DNA of 64,000 nucleotides from Aquabacterium humicola (GCF_030167915.1 NZ_JARGNB010000001.1:2232001-2296000), one strand, 5' to 3'; shown: positions 52,849-62,344, counted from the stretch's first letter. Notes: a model not told the origin generated them from the letters alone. Numbers and translations: made by a program.

Positions 52849-54920
52849 AGCCGCATCGCCACCTCGTCGCCGGCGCTCTGGCCGCGGCGGTCCTTTCGGC
52901 GCCGGCCGGCGGCGCCCACGCGCAACCCGCGGTGGCGCCCGCCGCGCCCGCCACACCCGCCGCATCCGCACCGGCGCCCGCGCCCTCGCCGCCGCCGCTG
53001 CACCTGTTCTTCGGCGCCGAATCGATGGCGCGGCCGCTGCTGTCGCCGGACGGCCGGCGCGCGGCGGTGCTGCGCGCGAATCCTGAAACCGGACGCCGCG
53101 AGCTGGGCATCCTCGAGTTCGGGCCGCCCGCCAGGATGTGGGGCGTCGCGGGCTTCGTCGATGGCGACGTGCACAACGTGCACTGGGTCAACAACGAGCG
53201 CCTGGTCTTCAGCGTCGGTGACAACCAGGCGTCGTGGTGGAACCAGCGCTGGCCGGGCCTGTATGCGGTGGACCGGGACGGCAGCCAGCGGCGGCGGCTG
53301 ATCCAGCGCGACTGGCGCCAGTCGGGCACCGGCACCGCGGTGACGTCGCGCGAGCTGCTGCCCAACCATCGGCTGCTGCGGGTGCTCGACGACGGGTCTG
53401 ACGACGTGATCGTCGAGCGCGGAAACTTCGACGGTCCCGGCAATGCGCTGATCGACACGGTGCCGCTGCGGCTGAACACCCGCACCGGCCAGACCACCTC
53501 GGCGTTGAGCGGCGGCCATCCGCGCGGCACGCGCGAATGGATCGTCGACGGTGCCGGCCATCCGCGCATGGTGTCGGCCCAGGTCGACGGCCAGACGCAG
53601 ATCCACTGGCGCGCCGATGCCGACGCGCCGTGGACCCTCATCGGCACCTTCGACAGCTACCGCGGCGGGCCCGGCGGATTCGACCCGCTGACGATGGGGC
53701 CCGACGGCGAGGTCTATGCCACCGCGGTGCGTGACGACGCCGATCGCACCAGCGCGTTGTTCCGCTTCGACCGCGCGGCCGGACGGCTGGAGAGCCGGCC
53801 GCTGGTCGGCGTGGCCGGCTTCGACTTCATCGGCCATCCGATCTTCGACCACCGCGCGAAGAAGCTGCTGGGCGTGCGCTACGTCGGCGATGCCACCGAC
53901 ACGGTCTGGTTCGACGAGGACATGAAACGGCTGCAGGCCCGCATCGACCAGAAGATGCCTGGCTTCGTGAACCTGATCGACGTCGCGACATGCGGCTGCT
54001 CGCCCTGGGTGGTGGTCACGTCCTATTCGGATCGCAGGCCACCGATCTACTCGCTGTTCAACCGCAGCGACGACCAGCTGCACTTCGGCGTCGGGCAGTC
54101 CAGGATCGGCATCGACCCCAGCCTAATGGCCGAGCGCGACTTCGTGCGCATCAAGGCCCGCGACGGCCTCATGGTGCCGCTGCACGTGACGCGCCCGGCC
54201 GGCAAGGGCCCGTGGCCGACGGTGGTGCTGGTGCACGGCGGGCCCTTCCTGCGCGGCGGGTCCTGGCAGTGGGAGCCGCTGCCGCAGTTCCTGGCCTCGC
54301 GCGGCTACCTGGTGCTCGAGCCGGAGTTCCGCGGCAGCGAAGGTTACGGCCAGCGGCTGTTCCGCGCGGGCTGGAAGCAATGGGGCCTCGGCATGCAGGA
54401 CGACCTGGCCGACGCCGCGCACTGGGCGATCGACCAGAAGCTCGCGCAAGCCGGGCGCATCTGCATCGCCGGCGCCAGCTACGGCGGCTATGCGACCTTG
54501 ATGGGCCTGATCAAGGACCCCGCGCTGTACCGATGCGGCGTCGCCTGGGTGGCCGTCACCGACATCGCGCTGATGTACGACCTGCACTGGAGCGACCTGT
54601 CGGAGACCTGGAAGCACCATGGCATGCCCGTGCTGGTCGGTGACCCGGTCAAGGACGCAGCGCAGCTGGAGGCCACGTCGCCCCTGAAGCAGGCGCATCG
54701 CCTGAAGCAACCGCTGCTGCTGGCCTTCGGCGGCGAAGACCGGCGCGTGCCGCTGGAGCACGGCACCCGGTTCCGCGATGCGCTGCAGAAGGCCGGAAAC
54801 CGCGATGTCGAGTGGATCCAGTACGCCGAGGAAGGCCACGGCTGGTCGAAGCCCGCGAACCGCTACGACTTCTACACCCGCATGGAGAGGTTCCTGGCCA
54901 CGCACTTGCAGACGAAGTGA
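52845..54920 (+). CDS. S9-family peptidase, copy 3
   Basis: A 691-residue paralogue. ATG 52845 overlaps the stop of copy 2 as ATGA. It has an export signal (LVAGALAAAVLSAPAGGAHA), then an Ala/Pro-rich stretch of about 30 residues absent from the other copies. The triad is Ser545 in AGASYGGYATL, Asp632 in FGGEDRRVP and His665 in EEGHGW. The extra linker may space the enzyme from the membrane or signal. The operon ends here; the next gene is convergent with a 21-base gap. Confidence 0.92.
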   Translation: MKPHRHLVAGALAAAVLSAPAGGAHAQPAVAPAAPATPAASAPAPAPSPPPLHLFFGAESMARPLLSPDGRRAAVLRANPETGRRELGILEFGPPARMWGVAGFVDGDVHNVHWVNNERLVFSVGDNQASWWNQRWPGLYAVDRDGSQRRRLIQRDWRQSGTGTAVTSRELLPNHRLLRVLDDGSDDVIVERGNFDGPGNALIDTVPLRLNTRTGQTTSALSGGHPRGTREWIVDGAGHPRMVSAQVDGQTQIHWRADADAPWTLIGTFDSYRGGPGGFDPLTMGPDGEVYATAVRDDADRTSALFRFDRAAGRLESRPLVGVAGFDFIGHPIFDHRAKKLLGVRYVGDATDTVWFDEDMKRLQARIDQKMPGFVNLIDVATCGCSPWVVVTSYSDRRPPIYSLFNRSDDQLHFGVGQSRIGIDPSLMAERDFVRIKARDGLMVPLHVTRPAGKGPWPTVVLVHGGPFLRGGSWQWEPLPQFLASRGYLVLEPEFRGSEGYGQRLFRAGWKQWGLGMQDDLADAAHWAIDQKLAQAGRICIAGASYGGYATLMGLIKDPALYRCGVAWVAVTDIALMYDLHWSDLSETWKHHGMPVLVGDPVKDAAQLEATSPLKQAHRLKQPLLLAFGGEDRRVPLEHGTRFRDALQKAGNRDVEWIQYAEEGHGWSKPANRYDFYTRMERFLATHLQTK

Positions 54921-54941
54921 GCGGCCAGCGGACCGCGGCCC

Positions 54942-55628
54942 TCAACCCCGGTCCGCCTCCACCGCCCGGAACATGTCCGCCAGCGTCTGCCCCGGCTCGT
55001 CGCGGAAGCGCTCGTCGAGCACCTGCAGCTCGGCGATGCGGTCGACGCGGAAGCTGCGGAAGCCGTTGCGCGCTTCGCACCACGCGGCCAGCGTCCACAC
55101 CTGGCCCCAGAAGAAGCAGCCCAGCGGGCGCACGGTGCGTTCGCTCGCGGCGTCCTTGAGATCGACGTAGCGCAGGTGCAGCTTGCGGCGGCCCTCGGTC
55201 GCCACGCGGGCGGCTTCGAGGCGGCTGCGCGTCGCTTCGTCCAGGCCCAGCGACGGCGCGTAGACCGCCAGGCTCTCGGCGGCCGCACGCGTGGCCGGCG
55301 GCAGCACCGACAGGATCTTCGACAGCGCGCTGTCCGCCTGCTGCGACAGCGCCGCATCGAGGCGCGGCTGTGCGAGCCGCACGGCGGCCACCAGGGCCTT
55401 GGCTTCGTCGGCGGTGAACATCAGCGGGGGCAGGTCGAAACCCGATCGCATGCGGTAGCCGACGCCGGCTTCGCCCTCGATCGGCACGCCCTGCGCCGCG
55501 AGGTCGGCGACATCGCGGTACACGGTGCGCAGCGAGACCTGCAGCCGCTCGGCCAGGAAGGCCGCGGTCGACAGGCGTCGGCCGCGGATCAGTTGCACCA
55601 GCTGGAAGAGGCGGTCGGCACGGCGCAT
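54942..55628 (-). CDS. YafY-type HTH/WYL transcriptional regulator
   Basis: A 228-residue regulator from MRRADRLFQLVQLIRGRRLS, with an HTH_11 domain (AAFLAERLQVSLRTVYRDVA) followed by a WYL domain (LHLRYVDLKDAASERTVRPLG, WTLAAWCEARNGFRSFRVDR). In-frame residues up to 55808 lack regulator features. WYL proteins sense small ligands or nucleic acids. It follows the glyoxalase-fold gene on the same strand and probably shares a transcript with it, a frequent pairing. Confidence 0.88.
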   Translation of the reverse strand: MRRADRLFQLVQLIRGRRLSTAAFLAERLQVSLRTVYRDVADLAAQGVPIEGEAGVGYRMRSGFDLPPLMFTADEAKALVAAVRLAQPRLDAALSQQADSALSKILSVLPPATRAAAESLAVYAPSLGLDEATRSRLEAARVATEGRRKLHLRYVDLKDAASERTVRPLGCFFWGQVWTLAAWCEARNGFRSFRVDRIAELQVLDERFRDEPGQTLADMFRAVEADRG

Positions 55629-55837
55629 CGGGACGGGGGCGGCCAGGTCGGGGCGGTCATTGTCGCCCCGGCCGGCGCTGGCCTCGGCCGCCTGCAGCAG
55701 CGGCTCGTTGCGCGCCTCGTCGCGCGACCACGGCGCGTCGACGCTGCGCAGCACCTCTTCGGAAGGCGCCAGCACGTCGACCCAGGCGGCGGCGGTCAGC
55801 GTCGTCATCGTGCGTTCGCGTCTGCCCGTGCCCGGCT

Positions 55838-56224
55838 TCAGCGCATCGCGTGCAGACCGATGCGGTTGCCCTCGGTGTCGATCACGTGCGCGAAGGCGCC
55901 CATGCCGTCGGGCAGCTCGATGCGCGGCGTCGCGACGCGGCCGCCGGCGGCGACGGCGCGTTCGAGCGCCGCGTCCAGCGAGGGCTCGGCGTTCAGGTAG
56001 ATCAGCGTGCCGACGGCGCTGGGCTCGGGCGCTTCGGCGCCGGCCAGCAGCGCGCCGCCGACCCCCGCCTGGTCATAGGGCAGCACCGCCAGCGTCTGCG
56101 GCCCCATCTGCTCGCGGCGCAGCGGCTTCGTCAGCACCTTCTCGTAGAAGGCTTGCGCGCGCTCGAGGTCGCGCACCGGGATCTCGAACCAGTTGATGGC
56201 GTTGTGGACGGCTTCGGTGGTCAT
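55838..56224 (-). CDS. VOC-family (glyoxalase-fold) protein
   Basis: A 128-residue vicinal-oxygen-chelate protein: INWFEIPVRDLERAQAFYEKVL, then LAVLPYDQAGVGGALLAG and a C-terminal AHVIDTEGNRIGLHAMR. Metal ligands are not complete enough to predict a reaction. CAGGAGCC precedes the ATG. It is immediately upstream of the YafY-type regulator. Typical annotations are glyoxalase/bleomycin-resistance-like; no specific substrate is claimed. Confidence 0.85.
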   Translation of the reverse strand: MTTEAVHNAINWFEIPVRDLERAQAFYEKVLTKPLRREQMGPQTLAVLPYDQAGVGGALLAGAEAPEPSAVGTLIYLNAEPSLDAALERAVAAGGRVATPRIELPDGMGAFAHVIDTEGNRIGLHAMR

Positions 56225-56334
56225 GAGGGGCTCCTGCGGTTGAAAACGAGGAGCGCATGCTGCGCCGGTCCTGCTGACAGCGGCTTGTCAGCAGGGGGAT
56301 CGCCCATCGTTGGCACAGCCGCGCCTTTCGGGCG

Positions 56335-57276
56335 TCAGCGCCGCCGGTCCAGCAGCGCCGCCAGCCGCGGCTGCAGGAAGTCGCCCAGCGCCCGCATGCG
56401 CGCACTCAGGTGCGTGACGCGCGCCAGCACCAGCTGCAGCGGGTACGGTGGCGTCTCGACCTTCGGCAGCACGCGCACCAGCCGCCCCGCCGCGAGGTCG
56501 GCGGCGACATCGAGCTCGGACTTCAACGCGATGCCCAGCCCGTCGATGGCCCACAGCCGTGCGACGAGGCCGTTGTCGACGCTGCGCCGCGAGCGCATGT
56601 GCACGTCGACCGGCCGGCCGCCATCGAGCAGGCGCCAGCGCTGGCCGGCGCGGCTGGCGATGTGCAGGTCGATCGCCTCGTGCTGCGCCAGGTCCTCGAT
56701 GCGCCGCGGCGTGCCGGCGCGCTTCAGGTACGACGGCGCGGCGACGAGGATCGCGCGGTTGTCGACGAGGTGGCGCACGATCTGGCCCTCGTGGGCCGGC
56801 ACGCCGTAGCGCAGCGCGGCATCCACCGGCTCGCGGCCGAGATCGCTGATGCGGTCGCTGACCCGCAGCTCCAGCTGCAGCTGCGGGTGGGCATCGAGGA
56901 ACTCATCGAGCAGCGGCCGGATCAGCTGCGTGCCGAGGTCCACCGACACGCTCAGCCGCAGCGTGCCGCGCACCTGCGTCATCGGCGCGTGCAGCTCGCC
57001 GAGCGCCTGCTCGATCAGGGTCAGCGCCTCGCGGCTGCGCGCGAGGAAGGCCGCGCCTTCGGGCGTCGGCCGCAGCGCGCGGCTGGAGCGGGTGAACAGG
57101 CGCACGCCCAGCTGCGTTTCCAGCCGCCGCACCGCGGCGGTGGCAGTCGCCGGCAGCAGCTGCGCCTCGCGCGCGGCGGCGGCCACGCCGCCCAGGTCGG
57201 CCACGCGCAGCGCCAGCCGCAGGGCCGCCAGCTCGGGGGTCGGCACGGACGCCGCGGCGCCGGTGGTCTTCGCCAT
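56335..57276 (-). CDS. LysR-family transcriptional regulator
   Basis: A 313-residue LysR regulator from MAKTTGAAASVPTPELAALR. The HTH is slightly unusual (LGGVAAAAREAQLLPATATAAVRRLE), followed by the common LGVRLFTRSSRALRPTPEG. The effector domain resembles the CrgA/YhjC group (GTLRLSVSVDLGTQLIRPLL). It is divergent from the quinone reductase-like gene, with a perfect palindrome 14 bases upstream of its start, so autoregulation and control of that gene are likely. Confidence 0.88.
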   Translation of the reverse strand: MAKTTGAAASVPTPELAALRLALRVADLGGVAAAAREAQLLPATATAAVRRLETQLGVRLFTRSSRALRPTPEGAAFLARSREALTLIEQALGELHAPMTQVRGTLRLSVSVDLGTQLIRPLLDEFLDAHPQLQLELRVSDRISDLGREPVDAALRYGVPAHEGQIVRHLVDNRAILVAAPSYLKRAGTPRRIEDLAQHEAIDLHIASRAGQRWRLLDGGRPVDVHMRSRRSVDNGLVARLWAIDGLGIALKSELDVAADLAAGRLVRVLPKVETPPYPLQLVLARVTHLSARMRALGDFLQPRLAALLDRRR

Positions 57277-57289
57277 TCGAGTCCTCGAT

Positions 57290-57308
57290 CGACAAATGCC
57301 GTTTGTCG
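57290..57308. promoter_or_regulatory. Perfect inverted repeat CGACAAA-N5-TTTGTCG, candidate LysR operator
   Basis: Seven-base arms at 57290-57296 and 57302-57308 around TGCCG, in the 122-base divergent gap between the LysR gene and its neighbour. Spacing and symmetry fit a LysR-type binding site. Confidence 0.5.
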
Positions 57309-57398
57309 CTGGCGCAGTCTGGCACGGCTGGTTTCGATGCCGGGCCGCCGGCACAGTGACGGCCATCGAATCACCGAATTGCCCGAAAGGACTCCGCG

Positions 57399-58424
57399 AT
57401 GAAAGCCGTCGGCTACCACCTGAACCTGCCGCTCGCCGATGAGCGCGCGCTGCTCGACCTCGATCTGCCGGAGCCGCCGGCGCCTGGCCCGCTAGACCTC
57501 CTGGTGGAGGTGCGCGCGGTGTCGGTCAACCCGGTCGACACCAAGGTGCGCGCCGGCGTCGCGCCGAAGGACGGCGCGGCCAAGGTGCTGGGCTGGGATG
57601 CCGCCGGCATCGTGCGTGCGGTCGGCTCGGGCGTGCAGGGCTTCGCGCCCGGCGACGAGGTCTGGTACGCCGGTGCGATCGATCGCCCGGGCAGCAATGC
57701 CGAGCGCCAGCTGGTCGACCACCGCATCGTCTCGAAGAAACCGCGCAGCCTGGACTTCGGCGCCGCCGCCGCGCTGCCGCTGACCACGATCACCGCGTGG
57801 GAGATGCTGTTCGACCGCCTCGGCGTGCCGCAAGGCGGCGGCGCCGGCCAGCGCCTGCTGGTCACCGGCGCGGCGGGCGGCGTCGGCTCGGTGCTGATCC
57901 AGCTGGCGCGGCGCTATACGCAGCTGGAAGTGATCGCCACCGCGTCGCGGCCGCAGACGATCGACTGGGTGAGCACGCTCGGCGCGCACCACATCGTCGA
58001 CCACCACAAGCCCCTGCGGGCCGAGCTCGACCGCATCGGCGTCGGCGGCGTGAACAGCGTGGCGTTCGTCGCCAGCCTGACCGCGACCGACCAGCACTAC
58101 CCGGCACTCATCGACGCGCTGAAGCCCTTCGGCAAGCTGGCGCTGATCGACGACCCGCAGGGCCCGCTCGACGCGCGGCCGCTGAAGGGCAAGAGCCTGT
58201 CGCTGCACTGGGAGATGATGTTCGCGCGGTCGCTTCACGGCACGCCCGATGTCGCCGAGCAGGGACGGCTGCTGGCGGAGGTCGCGCGCGCGGTCGACGC
58301 CGGCGAGCTGCGCACGACGCTGACGCGCCGCCTCGGCACGATCAACGCGGCGAACCTGAAGGCCGCGCACGCGTGGATCGAGAGCGGCCAGGCGATCGGC
58401 AAGGGCGTGCTCGAAGGCTTCTGA
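57399..58424 (+). CDS. Zinc-type alcohol dehydrogenase-like NADPH:quinone reductase
   Basis: A 341-residue MDR-superfamily oxidoreductase of the quinone reductase/ZADH type. The N-terminal GroES-like domain (AVSVNPVDTKVRAGVAPKDG, GWDAAGIVRAVGSGVQGFAPGDEVWY) lacks catalytic zinc ligands. The Rossmann domain has LLVTGAAGGVGSVLIQLAR. GAAAGGACTCCGCG precedes the ATG. It would reduce quinones or enals with NADPH; control by the divergent LysR is likely. Confidence 0.88.
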   Translation: MKAVGYHLNLPLADERALLDLDLPEPPAPGPLDLLVEVRAVSVNPVDTKVRAGVAPKDGAAKVLGWDAAGIVRAVGSGVQGFAPGDEVWYAGAIDRPGSNAERQLVDHRIVSKKPRSLDFGAAAALPLTTITAWEMLFDRLGVPQGGGAGQRLLVTGAAGGVGSVLIQLARRYTQLEVIATASRPQTIDWVSTLGAHHIVDHHKPLRAELDRIGVGGVNSVAFVASLTATDQHYPALIDALKPFGKLALIDDPQGPLDARPLKGKSLSLHWEMMFARSLHGTPDVAEQGRLLAEVARAVDAGELRTTLTRRLGTINAANLKAAHAWIESGQAIGKGVLEGF

Positions 58425-58541
58425 TCGGCGCACGCCCGCCGGCAGCCTGGCGGGCACGCGGCCTGCCGGCGCGGCAGCACCCCGCGACGGTGGCGTGATA
58501 GAAAGGCCGCCGGCCTTATTCGCGCTCCGTCGACCTGCCGC

Positions 58542-59921
58542 ATGCCGCACCTCCTGAACCGCCGCGCCTGGATCGCACTCGCCGGCGCCGGCCTCGCGCC
58601 GCTGCCGCTGTGCGCGGCGCCCGCCGCGTCCCTCGCCTCGACAACCGCGGCACCGATCGCGCTGCCGCCGCTCGCGCTGCGCGAGCGCCGCCTGCCCAAC
58701 GGCCTGCACGTCGTCAGCGTGCCCGACCGCGCCAGCGCGACGGTCAGCGTGCAGGTCTGGTACCGCGTCGGCGGCAAGGACGATCCGCAGGGCCGCTCGG
58801 GCTTCGCGCACCTCTTCGAGCACATGATGTTCAAGAGCACGCGCCACATGCCCAACGAGATGTTCGACCGCCTGACCGAGGACGTCGGCGGCAACAACAA
58901 CGCCTTCACCGCCGAGGACATGACGGCCTACCAGAGCGAGGTGCCGTCGAACCACCTCGAACGCATCCTGTGGGCCGAGGCCGAGCGGCTGGCGAACCTG
59001 AACGTCGACCAGGCCAACCTCGACAGCGAGCGCGCCGTCGTGCAGGAAGAGCTGCGCCAGCGCGTGCTGGCCGATCCCTACGGGCGCCTGTTCAACGCGC
59101 TGCCGATGGAGCAGTTCGTCCTGCATCCGTACCGGCGCCCGGTGGTCGGCAGCATCGAGGACCTCGCCGCCGCCACGCTCGACGACGTCACGCGTTTCCA
59201 CGCCACCTACTACCGGCCCGACAACGCGGTGCTGATCGTCGTCGGCGACTTCGATCCGCCGCAGTTCGACGGCTGGGTCGACAAGTACTTCGGCCCGCTG
59301 AAGCCGCCGGCCGAACCGATCCCGCGCGTGACGGTGAAGGAGCCGCAACGCGCCGCCGACCGCCGCGTGACGATGCACGGGCCGAACGTGCCGCTGCCGG
59401 CGGTGGCGGTGCTGTGGCAGGGGCCGAACGCGGCGCATGCCGACGCGGCGGCCTACGACATCGCATCGGCCCTGCTGTCGGCCGGCGATTCATCGCGGCT
59501 CAACGAAGCGCTGGTCTACCGCGCGCAGGCCGCGCAGGCGGTGGGTTTCGCGAGCGAGCTGTACGCGGACGCCGGCATGCTGGCCGCCTACGCGATCGCC
59601 GCCAGCAAGGAGCCGCTGCCGCGGCTGGAGGCCGCGCTGCTGCGCGAGATCAGCCGGCTCGCGACCGGCCCGATCGCCGCGGCCGAGCTCGACAAGGTGC
59701 GCACGCAGCTGCTGACCGCCGCGCTGGTCGGCCGCCAGACGCCGCAGGGCAAGGCCGGTGCGATCGGCAAGGCCGTGCTGCAACGGGGCGATCCGCGCGA
59801 TGCCGATCGCGAGCTGCAGCGCCTGCAGGCGGTGACCGCGGCCGACGTGCAGCGCGTGCTGAAGCAGATGCTCGCCGGCAAGCGCGTGACGATCCACTAC
59901 ACGCAGGAGGGCGGCAAGTGA
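58542..59921 (+). CDS. M16-family zinc peptidase, catalytic partner
   Basis: A 459-residue exported M16 (pitrilysin/processing-protease-like) peptidase. The inverted zinc motif is H90-LF-E93-H94 in FAHLFEHMMFKS, with the third ligand Glu at about 169-170 in ERAVVQEEL. The N-terminus has a twin-arginine-like signal (LNRRAWIALAGAGLAPLPL), so Tat or Sec export is possible. It pairs with the next gene, which lacks the zinc motif. Such pairs form heterodimers that degrade peptides in the periplasm. Confidence 0.9.
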   Translation: MPHLLNRRAWIALAGAGLAPLPLCAAPAASLASTTAAPIALPPLALRERRLPNGLHVVSVPDRASATVSVQVWYRVGGKDDPQGRSGFAHLFEHMMFKSTRHMPNEMFDRLTEDVGGNNNAFTAEDMTAYQSEVPSNHLERILWAEAERLANLNVDQANLDSERAVVQEELRQRVLADPYGRLFNALPMEQFVLHPYRRPVVGSIEDLAAATLDDVTRFHATYYRPDNAVLIVVGDFDPPQFDGWVDKYFGPLKPPAEPIPRVTVKEPQRAADRRVTMHGPNVPLPAVAVLWQGPNAAHADAAAYDIASALLSAGDSSRLNEALVYRAQAAQAVGFASELYADAGMLAAYAIAASKEPLPRLEAALLREISRLATGPIAAAELDKVRTQLLTAALVGRQTPQGKAGAIGKAVLQRGDPRDADRELQRLQAVTAADVQRVLKQMLAGKRVTIHYTQEGGK

Positions 59922-61381
59922 TGCGACGTTGTCTCGCGGCCCTCGCCGCCGTGGTCCTGCTGGGCGCTGCCCACGGCGCGACACCGGGCGTCGACGCGCC
60001 CCCGCCGCCGCAACCGCCGCGGCCGGTGGTCGTGCCGCCGCTGCACCAGCACCGCCTGCCCAACGGCGTGACGGTGGTGATCGCGCCGCGCCACCAGGCG
60101 CCGGTGGTCACGCTGGCCGTGCTGGTGCGGGCCGGGCCGGAGCTCGACCCGGCGGGCCGCTCGGGCACCGCGGCGCTGACCGCCGCGCTGCTCGGCAAGG
60201 GCGCGCGGCGCCACGGCAAGCCGGTGTCGGCGACCGAGCTCGCGCGCCAGGCCGAAGCGCTGGGCACGACGCTGGAAGCCGGCAGCGGCGCGCACTCGTC
60301 GACGCTGTCGATGACCGTCACCACGCCGAAGCTGGATGCGGCGGCCGCGCTGCTGGCCGACGTCGTGCGCCGGCCGACACTGGCCGCCGCCGAGCTCGAG
60401 CGCACGCGTGCGCAGTCGCTCGATGCGCTGCGCGTGACGCTGGGCGATCCGGCGCAGGTGTCGGTGCTCGCCGGCCGGCGCCAGTTCTGGGGCGACAGCG
60501 CCTACGGCCGCCTCGTCGCGCCGGCCACGCTCAAGCGCATCACACGCGCCGACGTCGCGGCCTTCCATGCCGCGTGGTACCGGCCCGAGCGCGCGGTGGT
60601 CGTGCTGGCCGGCGACGTCGACGAGACCCGCGGCCGCGCGCTGGCCGAGCGCCTCTTCGGCGACTGGCGCGTGCACGCGCCGGCGCCGTCGGCGACGCCG
60701 GCCACCGCGCCGCAGCCCCTGCCCGAGCCGCTGCTCCTGATCGACATGCCCGGCAGCGGCCAGAGCGGCGTGATGGTCACGGCGCCCTTCGTCGCGACAC
60801 GCTCGGCCGAGCGCCGCATCGGCCAGGTCGCCAACGCGGTGCTCGGCGGCGGTTACTCGGCGCGGCTGAACCAGGAGGTGCGCATCAAGCGGGGCTTGAG
60901 CTACGGGGCCTTCAGCGAGACCGAAGTGCATCCCGACGCCGGCATGCTGCATGCGTCGACGCAGACCAACCATCCGACCGCCGTGCAGGTGCTGGAGCTG
61001 CTGCGCGGCGAGATCGCCCGGCTGGCCGAGGCCCCGCCGTCGGCCGACGAGCTCGCGGCACGGCAGGCGACGCTGGTCGGCAGCTTCTCGCGCCGGCTGG
61101 AAACCACCGGCGGGCTGGCCTCGCTGGTGCTGTCGCAGCTGGTGCTCGAACGGCCGCTGGCGGAGCTGTCGCGCACGGTCGACGAGATCATGGCGGTCAA
61201 GCCCGAGCAGGTGCAGGCTTTCGCGAAGCAGCACTGGCAGGCCGGCCAGCTGCGCGGCGTGATCGCCGGCGACCTGAAGGCCGCGGGCGACTCGCTGAAG
61301 CCGCTCGGCGATGCGGTGCGCCGCATCCCGATCGACGCGCTGGACCTCGAGCAGGCGAAGCTCGCGAAGCCGGCGAAATAG
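59921..61381 (+). CDS. M16-family peptidase-like protein without zinc motif
   Basis: A 486-residue M16 homologue with a Sec signal (LAALAAVVLLGAAHG). ATG 59921 shares its A with the preceding stop (TGATG). At the position of HxxEH it has SGTAALTAALLGKGAR, so no zinc can bind there. The C-terminal M16 domain (QEVRIKRGLSYGAFSE, an R/Y motif that completes the partner's active site) is retained. It is the non-catalytic subunit of a heterodimer with the upstream gene, as in other bacterial M16B pairs. Confidence 0.9.
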   Translation: MRRCLAALAAVVLLGAAHGATPGVDAPPPPQPPRPVVVPPLHQHRLPNGVTVVIAPRHQAPVVTLAVLVRAGPELDPAGRSGTAALTAALLGKGARRHGKPVSATELARQAEALGTTLEAGSGAHSSTLSMTVTTPKLDAAAALLADVVRRPTLAAAELERTRAQSLDALRVTLGDPAQVSVLAGRRQFWGDSAYGRLVAPATLKRITRADVAAFHAAWYRPERAVVVLAGDVDETRGRALAERLFGDWRVHAPAPSATPATAPQPLPEPLLLIDMPGSGQSGVMVTAPFVATRSAERRIGQVANAVLGGGYSARLNQEVRIKRGLSYGAFSETEVHPDAGMLHASTQTNHPTAVQVLELLRGEIARLAEAPPSADELAARQATLVGSFSRRLETTGGLASLVLSQLVLERPLAELSRTVDEIMAVKPEQVQAFAKQHWQAGQLRGVIAGDLKAAGDSLKPLGDAVRRIPIDALDLEQAKLAKPAK

Positions 61382-61456
61382 CGATCTCGCGCATGGCTTG
61401 AAAGATCGGACGCACGCATCCATGTGCAAGATTCGATCAATGCTTGGGGACGCTCC

Positions 61457-62278
61457 ATGGTGATGGCCATGCTGGCCGCCGCCGCCGCGCTGCTGGTGCT
61501 GTGGTGGATCTTCCAGGGGCGCTTCGAGCGCTGGCGCCGCGCGCGCTGGCGCGCCCAGCCCTTCCCCGCGCCGTGGCGCCGCATCCTGCGCAAGCGCGTG
61601 CCGCTGGTCGCCAGGCTGCCGCCGGCGCTGCAGCAGCAGCTGAAGGGCCAGGTGCAGGCCTTCCTGGCCGAAGTGCCGATCATCGGCTGCCGCGGGCTGG
61701 TGGTCACCGACGAGATGCGCGTGACGATCGCCGCGCAGGCCGCGCTGCTGCTGTTCGGCCGCGCCGACCGCTTTGTCAACCTGCGCCAGGTGCTGCTGTA
61801 CCCGGGCCACTTCGTCGTCGAGCGCCCGGCGCCGCTGCCCGGCGGCGTGGTGCAGGACGAGCGCCGCCACCTCGCCGGCGAGAGCTGGCAGCAGGGCCAG
61901 GTGATCCTGTCGTGGGACGCGGTGCGCGACGGCGGCGCGGTGCCGGACGACGGCGAGAACGTCGTGCTGCACGAGTTCGCCCACCAGCTCGACCAGGCCA
62001 CCGGCCCGGCCAACGGCGCGCCCGCGCTGCCGAGCCGCGCGCATGCGGCGCAGTGGCAGCAGGTGTTCCGCGCCGCCTGGGCGCAGCTGCACGAGGGCCT
62101 CGCGCGCGGCGAGCCGGGCTGCTTGGGGCAATACGCGGCGCTGAACGAAGCCGAGTTCTTCGCGGTGGCCACCGAACGCTTCTTCGAGCAGCCGGCGCTG
62201 CTGCGCGGCGAGTACCCGGCGCTGTATGCGGTGCTGGCCGGCTTCTACGGCGTCGAGCCGCGCCACTGGCACGACTGA
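61457..62278 (+). CDS. mtfA: MtfA-like zinc-dependent peptidase (M90)
   Basis: A 273-residue M90-family metallopeptidase (Mlc-titration factor A-like). The zinc motif is H172-EFA-H176 in VVLHEFAHQLDQ, and the preceding regions GCRGLVVTDEMRVTIAAQAALLLFG and QVLLYPGHFVV are typical. Unlike E. coli MtfA it begins with a hydrophobic segment (MLAAAAALLVLWWIF), so it may be membrane-anchored. ATG 61457 is preferred; an in-frame GTG at 61424 would add 11 residues. In E. coli the family modulates glucose PTS expression by binding Mlc, but that need not apply here. Confidence 0.87.
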   Translation: MVMAMLAAAAALLVLWWIFQGRFERWRRARWRAQPFPAPWRRILRKRVPLVARLPPALQQQLKGQVQAFLAEVPIIGCRGLVVTDEMRVTIAAQAALLLFGRADRFVNLRQVLLYPGHFVVERPAPLPGGVVQDERRHLAGESWQQGQVILSWDAVRDGGAVPDDGENVVLHEFAHQLDQATGPANGAPALPSRAHAAQWQQVFRAAWAQLHEGLARGEPGCLGQYAALNEAEFFAVATERFFEQPALLRGEYPALYAVLAGFYGVEPRHWHD

Positions 62279-62344
62279 CCACCACGTTCCGTCGCGGGCG
62301 CTTCGGCAGAATCGCCGGATGGTCTGCCCCCTGCTCACGCCGTT

